The notes under the pieces were generated by a model. That model ran no database searches. It saw only the letters and a program-made list of their open reading frames with translations, and was not told the DNA's origin. Positions 1 to 9,835 of a DNA stretch of 64,000 nt are shown piece by piece. The stretch spans positions 1 through 64,000 of the forward strand of contig PDRW01000028.1 of assembly GCA_002746935.1 (NCBI GenBank). The letters run 5' to 3'. This DNA comes from Rhodobacterales bacterium (lineage in GTDB: Bacteria > Pseudomonadota > Alphaproteobacteria > Rhodobacterales > Rhodobacteraceae). A program made the position numbers and the translations under genes. Numbering within the stretch: the first letter of the stretch is position 1; each line of letters opens with the position of its first letter.

Positions 1-1
1 G

Positions 2-262
2 GTGCTGCACGATGTGGGCGCATGGTTCCTGTTTTTGCCGCCATACTCACCCGATCTGAACCCCACCTCTCGGGACATTGCATGCGCAATGCCCTGCCGA
101 CCAATGATCAAGATAGCGTTCTCAAAGCTCAAGGCGCTGATCCGGAAGGCTGCTGCACGCACCTGCGAAGACCTCCAGAGCGCTGTCGGCCACGTCTGCA
201 ATCTCCTTTCCGACAAAGAATGCTTCAACTTCTTCAAAGCCGCAGGATACAGAACCGATTAA
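2..262 (+). pseudogene. IS630-family transposase, C-terminal remnant
   Basis: The reading frame enters from the window edge and ends in the usual C-terminus of IS630-type DDE transposases: FLPPYSPDLNP, then AFSKLKALIRKAAARTCEDL, then ECFNFFKAAGY. In family members the first motif runs on as NPIE, supplying the catalytic glutamate. Here about 14 extra codons interrupt the motif and the residue expected to be Glu reads Lys (IKIAF). The transposase is therefore almost certainly inactive even if its 5' part exists outside the window. The frame stays open through the insertion. Family assignment is by recognised motifs; the extent of the extra segment is inferred from memory of the family. Confidence 0.8.
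65..106 (+). repeat. 42-nt in-frame insertion with a hairpin in the IS630 remnant
   Basis: Relative to the usual transposase motif, about 42 bases separate the NP codons from the ATC-A/GAG-ATG-like codons. The segment holds an inverted repeat, CATTGC-ATGC-GCAATG, extended outward by CGGG/CCTG with one mismatch and one wobble pair (arms 71-81 and 86-96). The boundaries are inferred by comparison with remembered family sequence, so they could be off by a few bases. Confidence 0.45.
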
Positions 263-274
263 ACGCAAGGTGCT

Positions 275-322
275 CTAAACCTGCTTTGCAAGGCCGATAC
301 CGATAATCCCAACTTCGGACAT
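275..322 (-). pseudogene. IS110-family transposase, N-terminal stub
   Basis: A good Shine-Dalgarno (GGGAGG, seven bases upstream) precedes an ATG opening MSEVGIIGIGLAK, the start of IS110-type (DEDD) transposases, which normally read MSEV-x-IG-x-DLAK. After 15 codons the frame stops exactly where the end of the IS630 element begins (the AAACGCAAGGTGCTCTA area). The simplest reading is that the IS630 element landed in, or recombined with, the 5' end of an IS110 element and cut it off. The family's first catalytic Asp position reads Gly here. Confidence 0.55.
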
Positions 323-652
323 GGATACCTCCCTGTTGCTGTTGGTCATAGCCAGCATGGCACATTGCGATGCCGCCGAGTGGAGGTATCCACTCCATCA
401 GGTCAAAAGCCGGAGGCTTTAACGCTCGCTTCACGAGCTCATCAGGGCAAGAATCGAAACCGACCATTTGTACGGCGAAACAGGGGCTGGAACCGTGCCG
501 GGTTTGCCGGAGGCTGGCATGTCACAAGCTATGCGACCATGGTTTCAGTTTCCAAGGCTGGGTAGAACGTGGCTTCGGTCGTTACAGCGGGTTGGCAACA
601 GGTTTTGGCGGGTAGTGAGCTCCACGGCGCACCCGGGACGAGCATCTCAAAC
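323..652. other. Non-coding stretch between IS debris and the CRISPR trailer
   Basis: I see no gene here. Two compact hairpins are present: GAGTGGA-GGTA-TCCACTC (378-395) and AAAGCC-GGA-GGCTTT (406-420). The stretch next to the IS110 stub corresponds to the 5' non-coding end of that element, where IS110-group elements carry their bridge RNA, so the hairpins may be remains of it. The part from about 450 to 652 is the trailer side of the CRISPR array and shows no recognisable feature. Confidence 0.35.
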
Positions 653-3600
653 ATTTGAGTCCGCGCCCCCGTGAGGGGGCGACGGAAATCGGGTGATCCC
701 CACCGGACGGTCTCGACGTTTCAATCCGCGCCCCCGTGAGGGGGCGACAACAGGTACGATCTAGCTGCACCGGGGGTATCTGTTTCAATCCGCGCCCCCG
801 TGAGGGGGCGACTAAGATCGAGAAGCTCCGGCGAAAATTGGCTAAAGTTTCAATCCGCGCCCCCGTGAGGGGGCGACTTCTCGCCATGATGGAGCTTGAA
901 CTCATGACCAAGGTTTCAATCCGCGCCCCCGTGAGGGGGCGACGGCTAAAGGACGCACGAGGGTTCTCTGATCCAGAGTTTCAATCCGCGCCCCCGTGAG
1001 GGGGCGACCGGTACCTATCCGGTTGTGTCTCACAGTCCCTCAGTTTCAATCCGCGCCCCCGTGAGGGGGCGACCTATCGCGCCCTTCACAGTATAACCGG
1101 GACACGGGTTTCAATCCGCGCCCCCGTGAGGGGGCGACAGGTCAAAACCGGTATCTGTCTGCCTCTATGACGTTTCAATCCGCGCCCCCGTGAGGGGGCG
1201 ACGTTGGCATCGTTAGTCTGGTCGCTGGACCTCGGCGAGTTTCAATCCGCGCCCCCGTGAGGGGGCGACGCGGTGCATTGCCGCGTCAGTCTAATAACGG
1301 AGAGTTTCAATCCGCGCCCCCGTGAGGGGGCGACCTCTCAAAACTAGGCCTCACCAAGCGGGCCTTGGTTTCAATCCGCGCCCCCGTGAGGGGGCGACAT
1401 GTGTGTACCCGGTTCCCGGGGCAGCGTGGTTGAGTTTCAATCCGCGCCCCCGTGAGGGGGCGACTTGACTTCACACCTTTTCGGTCTGGATATATGGACG
1501 TTTCAATCCGCGCCCCCGTGAGGGGGCGACGGATTTCGGATACACGCCAAAAACATGGGGTGTGTTTCAATCCGCGCCCCCGTGAGGGGGCGACGTTGTT
1601 TGGCCTTGTCACTGGGATACCCCAGGCCCAGTTTCAATCCGCGCCCCCGTGAGGGGGCGACATTTCGTGGCCCGTGCAGGTGATCTTTTCGACGTGTTTC
1701 AATCCGCGCCCCCGTGAGGGGGCGACGCCCATAGCCCGGGCAAGCTCAGCCTCCAAAGCCGTTTCAATCCGCGCCCCCGTGAGGGGGCGACTTGCGTAGC
1801 GCCGCATTGGCGCCCGGAGGCGTGCCGTTTCAATCCGCGCCCCCGTGAGGGGGCGACCTCTCGCCCCACCCCCCCCCGGCATCGGATCAGTTTCAATCCG
1901 CGCCCCCGTGAGGGGGCGACCCTGGTGGGTGACATACAGCGCCACCAACCGGTGGTTTCAATCCGCGCCCCCGTGAGGGGGCGACTTGCCCTGATGGTCG
2001 GGGTCGCTGCGTGGATTGGGTTTCAATCCGCGCCCCCGTGAGGGGGCGACTTGCTATATAACTTTTGTCATGCTAGATTCAAGCGTTTCAATCCGCGCCC
2101 CCGTGAGGGGGCGACTATCGACGTCATCAAGGATAGCGATGCCGGTTGTGTTTCAATCCGCGCCCCCGTGAGGGGGCGACGGAATAGGCGCGGTGCGTGT
2201 GGGTGTTTCTTCCCGTTTCAATCCGCGCCCCCGTGAGGGGGCGACGAATAGGCGCGGTGCGTGTGGGTGTTTCTTCCCGTTTCAATCCGCGCCCCCGTGA
2301 GGGGGCGACGACGGCGGCGAAGGAGTTCGAGCGCCTCGCCAAGTTTCAATCCGCGCCCCCGTGAGGGGGCGACGACCGCAATTGTCGACTGGTGGACCTA
2401 CTTCACCGTTTCAATCCGCGCCCCCGTGAGGGGGCGACCCGTGAGGTCGGCGCCCGTGAGGTTGGCGTCCGCGTTTCAATCCGCGCCCCCGTGAGGGGGC
2501 GACCCGCGAGGTTGGCGCTCGCGAGGTTGGCGTCCGCGTTTCAATCCGCGCCCCCGTGAGGGGGCGACCATCAGCGGGAGCTGCAAACGTGCGGGTCGGC
2601 GCGTTTCAATCCGCGCCCCCGTGAGGGGGCGACGCGTCCAGTAAATGGTCGGCCCCGAGGGACTCGGAGTTTCAATCCGCGCCCCCGTGAGGGGGCGACG
2701 GCTCTGGTGGTCCAGCGGCTTCTTGAAGTCCATGTTTCAATCCGCGCCCCCGTGAGGGGGCGACCGTCTCGATCATGTGGCACTCCCTTGGTATGGGAGG
2801 TTTCAATCCGCGCCCCCGTGAGGGGGCGACCATCACCGAGAACGACCTGCGCGCCCTGTGCACGTTTCAATCCGCGCCCCCGTGAGGGGGCGACCGGGTC
2901 TACGGGTTTGTACTCAGGCTCCCGGCGGTTTCAATCCGCGCCCCCGTGAGGGGGCGACTTGGGACAGCAACGCATTCCTTGCTTGGCTCCAGTTTCAATC
3001 CGCGCCCCCGTGAGGGGGCGACCTGCATATTTGCTCCGCAGCTTGCGGTTGTGCCGTTTCAATCCGCGCCCCCGTGAGGGGGCGACGCGGGGCTTACAAC
3101 CAGCCACTACAACGCCAGCCGGTTTCAATCCGCGCCCCCGTGAGGGGGCGACGATATGCAGCACATAGCCACTATCAATGCCAACGTTTCAATCCGCGCC
3201 CCCGTGAGGGGGCGACGCGTGCCAGATTCGTCCTCGATATATTTATCCCGGTTTCAATCCGCGCCCCCGTGAGGGGGCGACCTCAATCACATTTTTGCCG
3301 TTATGCCGGACATGTTTCAATCCGCGCCCCCGTGAGGGGGCGACTGGCATCGTTAGTCTGGTCGCTGGACCTCAGCGAGTTTCAATCCGCGCCCCCGTGA
3401 GGGGGCGACCCCCGCATATCGCGGGGCGCGAAAACCGAAAGCGTTTCAATCCGCGCCCCCGTGAGGGGGCGACTACTTAACCTACTGGATATGGTATTAA
3501 ACCATTGTTTCAATCCGCGCCCCCGTGAGGGGGCGACAAGTACACTGGTAAAGCCCTCTATAGCGCGATCGTTTCAATCCGCGCCCCCGTGAGGGGGCGA

Positions 3601-6600
3601 CGGGCACGCACTGGTCCACCTTCAAATCGGAACCGGTTTCAATCCGCGCCCCCGTGAGGGGGCGACCCTACGGGTGCCTTTCTGGATACAGCAAGCAGAG
3701 TTTCAATCCGCGCCCCCGTGAGGGGGCGACCTCAATCACATTTTTGCCGTTATGCCGGACATGTTTCAATCCGCGCCCCCGTGAGGGGGCGACGCCCCAC
3801 TCAGATATGGATCACATGATCAAGCCGGTTTCAATCCGCGCCCCCGTGAGGGGGCGACAGTGCTTGATGGTTCAGCGAACCTGTGTGAACCGGTTTCAAT
3901 CCGCGCCCCCGTGAGGGGGCGACTGGTTCTCTCAGGAGACCAGTTGCGCGGTCGGGTGTTTCAATCCGCGCCCCCGTGAGGGGGCGACGGGCAACAGCGG
4001 GTTGGACGACCGGCCTCAAGGTTTCAATCCGCGCCCCCGTGAGGGGGCGACCTGAAAGTTGCCTGGTGGGTGCACCCGCACACCGGTTTCAATCCGCGCC
4101 CCCGTGAGGGGGCGACGGCCACTAACACTGCAATCATCCACCTGGAGGATGTTTCAATCCGCGCCCCCGTGAGGGGGCGACATAGCCTTATTTTCGGGGC
4201 AATGGTTGACAGGTGTTTCAATCCGCGCCCCCGTGAGGGGGCGACATGGGAAGCTGGGTATCGAGTTCCCGCATATAGAGTTTCAATCCGCGCCCCCGTG
4301 AGGGGGCGACATATAATCGGCGGCCTAACAAGCGGAGCATCACGTTTCAATCCGCGCCCCCGTGAGGGGGCGACTTGTGTGGTTTTGTTGTTTTGTTGCT
4401 GTTAGAACGTTTCAATCCGCGCCCCCGTGAGGGGGCGACAGAAAGGCACTCAACGCTGCTGCTACGGAATCTGTTTCAATCCGCGCCCCCGTGAGGGGGC
4501 GACCCTCTTTTTGGTTTCAAAAATACTTGAGCACGTTGTTTCAATCCGCGCCCCCGTGAGGGGGCGACGCGTGCGGTTAGGGGCGTTCCTGGCCTAAGGT
4601 GAGTTTCAATCCGCGCCCCCGTGAGGGGGCGACAATAGGGAAGTGACTTATTTCACCTGGGATGGTGGTTTCAATCCGCGCCCCCGTGAGGGGGCGACGG
4701 GGCAGATCGCCAGATCTTGTTACCCCACGCAAGTTTCAATCCGCGCCCCCGTGAGGGGGCGACGCGTCCAGTGTCCAGCCGTTTGCGTTCCTGGATCGTT
4801 TCAATCCGCGCCCCCGTGAGGGGGCGACGTGGTTGTAGTCATGGCTTGCCTTCCTTTCTTAGGTTTCAATCCGCGCCCCCGTGAGGGGGCGACATGGTTT
4901 CCATGGGGTTTGCCTGCATCCACGCAGTTTCAATCCGCGCCCCCGTGAGGGGGCGACTTAAACGCAACCATAAAGATCGACATGGGCTTTGTTTCAATCC
5001 GCGCCCCCGTGAGGGGGCGACCCCCCTGACGGGGGCCAGTGGTAGTTGGTTAGTTGTTTCAATCCGCGCCCCCGTGAGGGGGCGACGTCCCCGAATGGGC
5101 GTTTGATGGTGATGAGCATGTTTCAATCCGCGCCCCCGTGAGGGGGCGACCTGCTAGTAGCCACGGACTAGCAGCAATCCAGCTGTTTCAATCCGCGCCC
5201 CCGTGAGGGGGCGACAGCCTAGCTTGTAGATGGCCGTCAGGGGTGGACTGTTTCAATCCGCGCCCCCGTGAGGGGGCGACGATTAGTACGTGATAAAATG
5301 ACTAACCCATTGAGTTTCAATCCGCGCCCCCGTGAGGGGGCGACGGTTAATAACCAGCGTGTCCCGAGGACCGTGTGTTTCAATCCGCGCCCCCGTGAGG
5401 GGGCGACGAGCGGGTTGATTTCCGAGACGTCGACGGCGGCGTTTCAATCCGCGCCCCCGTGAGGGGGCGACCCGGATGCCAGCATGTTGCGCAACGCATC
5501 AGACAGTTTCAATCCGCGCCCCCGTGAGGGGGCGACTTCCGTTTCTAATCTGGCTGTACACGGTCGTGACGTTTCAATCCGCGCCCCCGTGAGGGGGCGA
5601 CGGAGATCAATCGGATCAATGGCGCAGTGGTGGTGTTTCAATCCGCGCCCCCGTGAGGGGGCGACGCGCGAGCGTTGTCGCATCCGCGTCGACCAGGATG
5701 TTTCAATCCGCGCCCCCGTGAGGGGGCGACACCCAACAATCACATCCGGGACACAACTTGCCGTTTCAATCCGCGCCCCCGTGAGGGGGCGACGGTCCGG
5801 CGGCGAGGTGGCCGTCCGCGCCATGCAGTTTCAATCCGCGCCCCCGTGAGGGGGCGACTCCAGGCTGCAAGGATGGGGTGAGGCCATGATGGTTTCAATC
5901 CGCGCCCCCGTGAGGGGGCGACACGATTTTTCTTGCTAATATACACAAGTCCGGTGTTTCAATCCGCGCCCCCGTGAGGGGGCGACTCGGTCCCGCGAGC
6001 ATCGCGCGGGCGTGGATGTTTCAATCCGCGCCCCCGTGAGGGGGCGACAGCTGCCCGAGCACATCAGGGCGGAAATGGAGCTGTTTCAATCCGCGCCCCC
6101 GTGAGGGGGCGACAGTTACCCCGAGCCCGAAACCCACACGACTGGGGTTTCAATCCGCGCCCCCGTGAGGGGGCGACGGTCCGGCGGCGAGGTGGCCGTC
6201 CGCGCCATGCAGTTTCAATCCGCGCCCCCGTGAGGGGGCGACCCTCGCTCATCCGGCCCCGGAAATTCCATCGGGCGTTTCAATCCGCGCCCCCGTGAGG
6301 GGGCGACCGTCCTCGCCGTTCGGCGTCACGATCGCCCACCAGTTTCAATCCGCGCCCCCGTGAGGGGGCGACGGATGGTCCTGACGGGCGTTTTCGTTGG
6401 GGCCCGGTTTCAATCCGCGCCCCCGTGAGGGGGCGACCTGGTTATTGGGTACTGGACGGAGGAGTTCTTGTGTTTCAATCCGCGCCCCCGTGAGGGGGCG
6501 ACAAGGCGAGTTAGCGATGAGGTCGAGATTAAAAACGTTTCAATCCGCGCCCCCGTGAGGGGGCGACGCGCAGTGCCGCGTTGGCGCCCGGGGGCGATCC

Positions 6601-6824
6601 GTTTCAATCCGCGCCCCCGTGAGGGGGCGACTGTCGGGCACGGCCGTATCGTCGCTGAGACGCAGTTTCAATCCGCGCCCCCGTGAGGGGGCGACGCCAT
6701 ACGGGCGTCGATCTCCGCCTGCCGATAGCGTTTCAATCCGCGCCCCCGTGAGGGGGCGACCTGGACTGCGGCTTGGGCCGCGGGCACCGGGTCGTTTCAA
6801 TCCGCGCCCCCGTGAGGGGGCGAC
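653..6824 (-). CRISPR. Subtype I-C CRISPR array, 96 repeats / 95 spacers
   Basis: I counted 96 copies of a 31-base repeat at an average spacing of 64.6 bases, with spacers of about 32-36 bases. In the transcribed (minus) orientation the repeat begins GTCGCCCCC, has the loop TCAC, continues GGGGGCG and ends CGGATTGAAAC. This gives a 7-bp stem with a tetraloop and the 11-base tail that becomes the 5' handle in type I-C, where Cas5 is the processing nuclease. Orientation follows from this tail and from the cas genes pointing into the high-coordinate end, so the newest spacers lie near 6800. Repeats appear identical except the last one (653-683), which has three changes in the handle half, as expected at a trailer end. 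Duplicated and related spacers are listed under findings. Confidence 0.98.
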
Positions 6825-7003
6825 ACTGCCAGAGTAACCCTTTGATCAGGCGAAGGAAAGGGCATGGTTGGCGCGAAAGTGCCGTGCCATGACATCACCA
6901 CCGACCGTCCTTGACGCGCCCCACAAATTTATATTCACGATTTCATCTCGTTAGGTCGAGCGCGATCCTGCGTGGCGCAGTCTGCGCATTTGCGGTTCGC
7001 AAC
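6825..7003 (-). promoter_or_regulatory. CRISPR leader
   Basis: This is the 179-base non-coding stretch between the cas2 stop and the first repeat, in the expected leader position. It has an AT-rich core whose minus strand reads GAATATAAATTTG, a plausible -10 region for the precursor crRNA promoter about 100 bases before the first repeat. No convincing -35 hexamer is seen. The side next to the first repeat, which normally directs spacer integration, has no recognisable motif. Confidence 0.7.
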
Positions 7004-7294
7004 TCACACGATCAGGACATCATCAAAATCCGTTGCGGGTCGCGCACCGCAATGCTCGACGCGCCGTTTCCAGTTGGCACCGAGGTAATAGAAACGCAGG
7101 CTGTCGGTGCTCTCGTCATAGATGTCGATCAGACGCGCGCGCAGAGCCGTCCATTGCGCCGGGTCGACCTCGCATTCAAAGACCGAATACTGCACCCTCT
7201 GACCCAGGTCGAGGCAGGCTTTCGAGATCCGACGCAGGCGTTTTCGTCCGGCGGGGGTCTGGGTGTTCACGTCATAGGTCACAAGCACAAGCAT
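7004..7294 (-). CDS. cas2: CRISPR-associated endonuclease Cas2 (type I-C)
   Basis: A 96-residue protein beginning [20 protein letters not shown], the typical I-C Cas2 opening with the ferredoxin-like first strand and the conserved Asp after the Tyr (TYDV). [10 protein letters not shown] follows in the second strand. Cas2 bridges two Cas1 dimers in the spacer integration complex. It is the last gene of the cas operon, three bases after cas1, and is followed by the leader. Length and sequence are normal. Confidence 0.95.
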   Translation of the reverse strand: MLVLVTYDVNTQTPAGRKRLRRISKACLDLGQRVQYSVFECEVDPAQWTALRARLIDIYDESTDSLRFYYLGANWKRRVEHCGARPATDFDDVLIV

Positions 7295-7297
7295 GGG

Positions 7298-8311
7298 TCA
7301 TTTCCATATGAAGGCCGGGTAGCCGTCGAGATCGCCGCGCAGGTGGCGGGCAAGCAATTGCGCCTGGGCATGAATGAACAGGCCAAGCGGCAGTTTTTCA
7401 TCGAGAAAGGCATGGCGCATCCCGGCGCGTTTGCGCTTTTGCCAGGCGGTCAGCACGGTTTTGCGCCCGTCATCCGACAACAGCACGGCGCCGGTCTCCT
7501 CGCTGCGGAAATCCGACGGGCGCAATTGCCGGCGGTTGATCAGCGACAGGCAGGTCCGGTCCGCAAGAGGGCCGCGGAACTCTTCCATGAGATCGAGGGC
7601 GAGGCTCGGCCGGCCCGGTCGATCGGCATGCAGGAACCCCATCTGCGGATCCAGCCCAACGCTTTCCAGCGCGGCCCGGCAGTCGGCGGCCAGCAGCACA
7701 TAGAGGAAGGACAGGGTCGCGTTGACCGGGTCGAGCGGCGGGCGCCGGGAGCGGCCGTTGAACGGCATGTCGTCCACCCGGATGAGCTGGGGAAAACCGT
7801 TGAAATAAGCGTTGGCGGCTTCGCCTTCCAGGCCTCGCAAGGTTTCCATGTCCGGGGCATCGAGCGCCAGACGGGCCGCGCGGGACAGGCGTGGCTCCAG
7901 CGCGGCAAGGTCGCTATCGCCATCCCCGTGGTCGCGCATATGGCGGCGCAGAACGCCGCGTTGATTGGCCAGTTTCGCCGCGACCATGGCGCGTGCGATG
8001 GGCAGGGGGTCGTGCAGGCTCCGGTCGTGCTGGGCCCGGCGCAACAGGACATTGCCGCTGGTCGGGCCTTCGACGCGTGCAAGAAACCGGCCGGACCAGC
8101 CGAGGAAGGTGATACAGACCCCTTCCCCGGCGCAGGCATGCATCAGCTCCGGCGACACACCGACCTGGCCGAAACAGATGATCGCGCCGAGAAGATGCAG
8201 GGGCGCGCGGCCCTTTTCCGTGCCCTCGACACGCACCACTACGTTGGCCCCGTCCTTGTGGAGCCAAGCCCCCTCGGAGGTCACATAGAGCGTATTGAGC
8301 AGCCTCTTCAT
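7298..8311 (-). CDS. cas1: CRISPR-associated integrase Cas1 (type I-C)
   Basis: A 337-residue Cas1 that catalyses insertion of new spacers at the leader end. The start is the ATG that overlaps the cas4 stop (ATGA), giving MKRLLNTLYVTSEG. The frame is open further upstream, but that part overlaps cas4. Expected metal ligands are visible: Glu in LRGLEGEAANAYF, His in MGFLHADRPG, and Asp in SLALDLMEEFR. Length agrees with I-C Cas1 proteins (about 340). With the intact cas2 and cas4, the adaptation module looks functional. Confidence 0.95.
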   Translation of the reverse strand: MKRLLNTLYVTSEGAWLHKDGANVVVRVEGTEKGRAPLHLLGAIICFGQVGVSPELMHACAGEGVCITFLGWSGRFLARVEGPTSGNVLLRRAQHDRSLHDPLPIARAMVAAKLANQRGVLRRHMRDHGDGDSDLAALEPRLSRAARLALDAPDMETLRGLEGEAANAYFNGFPQLIRVDDMPFNGRSRRPPLDPVNATLSFLYVLLAADCRAALESVGLDPQMGFLHADRPGRPSLALDLMEEFRGPLADRTCLSLINRRQLRPSDFRSEETGAVLLSDDGRKTVLTAWQKRKRAGMRHAFLDEKLPLGLFIHAQAQLLARHLRGDLDGYPAFIWK

Positions 8312-8952
8312 TCCGGCACGCCATTCGATGCGATGGCGCGCCTGAGCCAGGCGCTGACCTGTCGTCCGGCGCGCAGGGCGCGGGGGCGGCAGTGGTCGAG
8401 CAGCGAGCAGGCCGCGCAGCGGCGCTCCTCGAACTGCGGCGGCGGCAGGTGCCCACCATCTCTGCACGCCCGGACGGCACGGGCGGTTTCGCGGGTCAGA
8501 TCCCGCAATTCTGCATCCAGCGCGACGGTCTTGCGGCGTCGGGTCTTGCCATAAAACAGCCCCCCTTCCGGGACATCGCAGGCGAAGGCTTCCTCCAGAC
8601 ACAGCCCCTGGGCACAGAGCTGCACCTCGTCGGCCCTGTGCGCCTTTGGCCGTCCCCGCTTGTATTCGACCGGATAGGGCCGCCCGCCGTGCAGCTCGAC
8701 CACATCGGCACGGCCATGCAGGCCCAGCTCGTGCGAACACAGCTCGACCCCGCGCAGGATGCGGATACCCGGACGCCCCTCGGCCCCGCCAGAGTCGACA
8801 CGCTCATGCATCATGCGCCCTTCGGCGGTAAAGCGGTTCTCGGCCCAGAGCTGCTCCACATGGATCAGCGCATATTGACGCGGACAGTAGAGCCAGTGTT
8901 GCAGGGCCGAGAGGGGGATCGGATCAGAACGGCTCGACAATGGTGATGCCAT
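8308..8952 (-). CDS. cas4: CRISPR-associated exonuclease Cas4 (type I-C)
   Basis: About 214 residues of the RecB-like Cas4 nuclease, which trims pre-spacers and selects the PAM end before Cas1-Cas2 integration. The first FeS cysteine lies in LYCPRQYALIH near the N-terminus. The last three lie in the C-terminal CAACSLLDHC segment. The nuclease core includes GRADVVELHGGRPYPVEYK, with the D and the E-x-K motif. I chose the ATG giving MASPLSSRSD, which overlaps cas7 by 29 bases. A TTG four codons further in is an alternative. The frame extends further upstream without family similarity. Confidence 0.93.
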   Translation of the reverse strand: MASPLSSRSDPIPLSALQHWLYCPRQYALIHVEQLWAENRFTAEGRMMHERVDSGGAEGRPGIRILRGVELCSHELGLHGRADVVELHGGRPYPVEYKRGRPKAHRADEVQLCAQGLCLEEAFACDVPEGGLFYGKTRRRKTVALDAELRDLTRETARAVRACRDGGHLPPPQFEERRCAACSLLDHCRPRALRAGRQVSAWLRRAIASNGVPE

Positions 8953-9835
8953 CCGGCAGGGCGCGGTCGTCGAGCTCGATCCGGTAATCGGAAAACGCCC
9001 GCGCGGGCGGCAGATTGTGGATCCGCGGATCGCCCACGGGGATGGTGTCACCGCCGCTGACCCGGCTCACCGTCACCCGGTCAAACAGCTTGTGGGCCTG
9101 GGCATTGCCAAGAGCGCTGTCATGTTTGAAGGCGATCAGGCGGCGCGCGGCCATCTCGCCCCGCGCGGCAGAGCGGTCGAGGTCGAACATGTCGCGCAAG
9201 GCGGTCCAGAGCGTGTCGAGGTCGCTTTCCGAGAAGCCGGTCTTTTCGGCCAGTTTGGCGTTGATGAACCCATGCGCGCGATACAGGCCATAGGGCACGA
9301 TGTGCTTGCGGCCCATCTCTCCTTCTTCCTTATCCGTATCAGCGACCCTTGTAATCGTGTTTTCGATTGGCAGGATTGGTTCCTCGGAGCGGGCAAAGGT
9401 AAACTGCACGGGGCCGCGCACCTGGCCGGCATTTGGTCCGGTGGACAGCACGGCACCAAAGGTGCGTATGTCGAAATACTGGGCACACATCCATTCCTGA
9501 AGCAGGCGAATATCTTCCTGAGAACGTGCCTTGGCCAGCTTGGTTTCCCATCCACCGTTTTTCTTGGCGAAGGTTGGAAGGTGCTTTACCTCGCACGCCT
9601 TGGCAATCTTGAGGTTCAGCGGCTCACGTTCCCGAATGAAAATCTCATTTCCATCGCCGCCCATCATATTCACATAATTGCGGATCTTGCGCTTCAGCGC
9701 CACGTCGCTCACCAGGCCCTGGCTGGTTTCCGGGTCCATGCGCGGCAGGTTGCCTGCGTCCGGGTCGCCGTTGGGGTTGCCATTCGCCACGTCAAAGAAC
9801 AGCACGAAATCATATCGGTTTTGCAGGGCGGTCAT
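8924..9835 (-). CDS. cas7: Cascade backbone subunit Cas7 (Csd2, type I-C)
   Basis: A 303-residue Cas7 of the Csd2 family, seven copies of which coat the crRNA spacer in the I-C effector. The family opening is clear: RYDFVLFFDVANGNPNGDPD, followed by PRMDPETSQGLVSDVALKRK. The C-terminal half contains the usual RMGRKHIVPYGLYRAHGF-type segment (here EMGRKHIVPYGLYRAHGF). It starts inside the cas8c stop (ATGA). No defects are seen. Confidence 0.95.
   Translation of the reverse strand: MTALQNRYDFVLFFDVANGNPNGDPDAGNLPRMDPETSQGLVSDVALKRKIRNYVNMMGGDGNEIFIREREPLNLKIAKACEVKHLPTFAKKNGGWETKLAKARSQEDIRLLQEWMCAQYFDIRTFGAVLSTGPNAGQVRGPVQFTFARSEEPILPIENTITRVADTDKEEGEMGRKHIVPYGLYRAHGFINAKLAEKTGFSESDLDTLWTALRDMFDLDRSAARGEMAARRLIAFKHDSALGNAQAHKLFDRVTVSRVSGGDTIPVGDPRIHNLPPARAFSDYRIELDDRALPDGITIVEPF

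Noticed and set aside
653-6837. Dozens of overlapping open frames on both strands of the array, with recurring RPREGAT-, RAPVRGR- or PLTGARIET-like segments
   Set aside because: They are translations of the CRISPR repeat and random spacers, not genes or a repeat-protein family.
6911-8554. 547-codon plus-strand frame opposite cas2 and cas1
   Set aside because: Antisense shadow in GC-rich DNA; the minus strand encodes clear Cas1 and Cas2 proteins.
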